Part shown: positions 5,371 through 6,103 of the stretch, piece after piece
Layout of the letters: every line of letters starts with the position of its first letter
How positions within the stretch are numbered: position 1 is the stretch's first letter
DNA from: Crocinitomicaceae bacterium
GTDB taxonomy: Bacteria > Bacteroidota > Bacteroidia > Flavobacteriales_D > Crocinitomicaceae
Assembly (NCBI GenBank): GCA_011522905.1
Contig: WTIB01000092.1
Coordinates: forward strand, 1 to 6,103
Reading direction: 5' to 3'
Length of the DNA: 6,103 nucleotides
Made by a program: the position numbers and the translations under genes
The notes under the pieces: model-generated
The model's input: only the letters and a program-made list of their open reading frames with translations
The model's database searches: none
Told to the model about the DNA's origin: nothing

Positions 5371-5928
5371 GTGATTGATTATCTAGAAGTTTTTGCCGTT
5401 ATATGTGGCATAATGTATTTGATTCTTTTATCCAAGGTGATTCGTTGGGGATGGATTTTTGGAATTATGAGTGCGGCCTTGTATGCTTACATTTGTTTTA
5501 ACGTTTCACTTTACTTTCAGTCGATTTTACAATGTATTTATGTATTTGCTGGACTATGGGGATTTTGGAGCTGGTCAGAATTAAAAGAACCTTCAGAGAC
5601 AGGGACTTATCACTTACCAATAAAGGAGAATATTATCGTCTTTTTTGGAGCATTTATTTGTGCCATTTTGGCCTATTATCTATTGAGTTATACAGATCAA
5701 AAATCAGTACTCATTGATTCTTTTGTTTCTGTATTTAGCCTTTTAGCAACACTCCTGACTATATTTAGATTAATAGAGAATTGGTATTATTGGTGGGTTA
5801 TCAATTTGTTAGCAATAGTGTTATTCTATCAACAAAACCTGAAGGCTACTGTTTTTTTATATGCAGTGTATTTGGCACTTTCCATATATGGATATCTTGA
5901 ATGGCGCAAAAAATTAGTTCGAAATTGA
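5371..5928 (+). CDS. pnuC: PnuC nicotinamide riboside transporter
   Basis: This 185-residue protein is almost entirely hydrophobic, with about seven membrane segments, the usual size and fold class for PnuC. It imports nicotinamide riboside (possibly another vitamin, since PnuT and PnuX relatives carry thiamine or riboflavin) by facilitated diffusion, driven by phosphorylation inside the cell. Family marks: RWGWIFGIMSAALYAY (25-40); YFQSILQCIYVFAGLWGFWSW (48-68) with a conserved Gln and aromatic cluster; ENWYYWWVIN (136-145); and LYAVYLALSIYGYLEWRK (163-180). The start is GTG at 5371: an in-frame TGA (5365-5367, the stop of the upstream gene) lies two codons before it, and the next Met is residue 15. 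The following gene encodes a NadR-type kinase, which strongly supports nicotinamide riboside as the substrate. It is probably co-transcribed with both neighbours. Confidence 0.93.
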   Translation: MIDYLEVFAVICGIMYLILLSKVIRWGWIFGIMSAALYAYICFNVSLYFQSILQCIYVFAGLWGFWSWSELKEPSETGTYHLPIKENIIVFFGAFICAILAYYLLSYTDQKSVLIDSFVSVFSLLATLLTIFRLIENWYYWWVINLLAIVLFYQQNLKATVFLYAVYLALSIYGYLEWRKKLVRN

Positions 5929-5933
5929 AAAAA

Positions 5934-6103
5934 ATGAAAATTGCCTTTACAGGTCCTGAATCCTCTGGAAAAACCACGATGGCGAGGTGGACCGCAAAAC
6001 ATATTTCGTATGAATTGGTTCCGGAATACGCTCGTGAATATCTCCAAAAAACAACAGCATATCATTTAAATGATCTAAACAATATTGCTTTGGAACAATT
6101 CAA
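5934..6103 (+). CDS. nadR: NadR-type ribosylnicotinamide kinase / AAA ATPase, N-terminal fragment
   Basis: The first 56 codons of a gene run off the right edge. The protein opens with MKIAFTGPESSGKTT, a Walker A P-loop (GPESSGKT, residues 7-14) in the form typical of the NadR kinase domain. It is followed by LVPEYAREYL (28-37), another signature of that family. It starts directly at the P-loop, so it lacks the N-terminal helix-turn-helix and adenylyltransferase domains of enterobacterial NadR. It is probably a stand-alone ribosylnicotinamide kinase, which phosphorylates nicotinamide riboside to NMN. It begins 5 nt after the pnuC stop, so importer and kinase are an operon. A TTG at 5925 is in frame but a less likely start. 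The symbol is by family only, because the C-terminal part is not visible. Confidence 0.85.
   Translation, partial: MKIAFTGPESSGKTTMARWTAKHISYELVPEYAREYLQKTTAYHLNDLNNIALEQF

Overview
The window looks like a chromosomal segment of a Bacteroidota bacterium, probably Flavobacteriales-like or a related AT-rich lineage. Four things point there. Starts lack Shine-Dalgarno sequences and sit in A/T-rich leaders. Perfect copies of the Bacteroidota -7 promoter element TAnnTTTG lie just upstream of five of the eight genes. Secreted proteins carry short MKK-type signal peptides ending in ..AQ or ..SQ. The histidine kinase has the AHQLGTPLSSL-type H-box that I associate with this phylum. I see no tRNA, rRNA, CRISPR array, IS element or integrase, and no gap between genes longer than about 100 bp.

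Layout. Positions 1-151 (minus) hold the 5' end of a secreted protein. A 96-bp divergent intergenic region follows, then an atypical short-chain dehydrogenase/reductase (248-1033, plus). A small two-helix membrane protein with a TTG start (1039-1338, minus) converges on it. Divergent from that, at 1390-2925 (plus), is a membrane sensor histidine kinase with no adjacent response regulator. Its last 29 bp overlap the 3' end of a convergent nitronate-monooxygenase/FabK-like flavin oxidoreductase (2897-3862, minus). Divergent from that, at 3917-4966 (plus), is a secreted M14-type zinc carboxypeptidase. Positions 5032-6103 (plus) hold a tight three-gene cluster: a small secreted six-repeat protein, PnuC, and the start of a NadR-type ribosylnicotinamide kinase.

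Functional picture. The only clear pathway is the last cluster: PnuC imports nicotinamide riboside and the NadR-type kinase phosphorylates it inside the cell, which traps it for NAD synthesis. The repeat protein directly ahead of pnuC is the most unusual object here. It has six copies of a VDYxSQA(D/G) unit arranged as two near-identical blocks of three. From memory it resembles the family named '7(1) septoil knot domain' (formerly a DUF), predicted to form a very complex protein knot. Whether it works with NAD salvage is unknown. The other genes look like single-gene units that alternate in strand.
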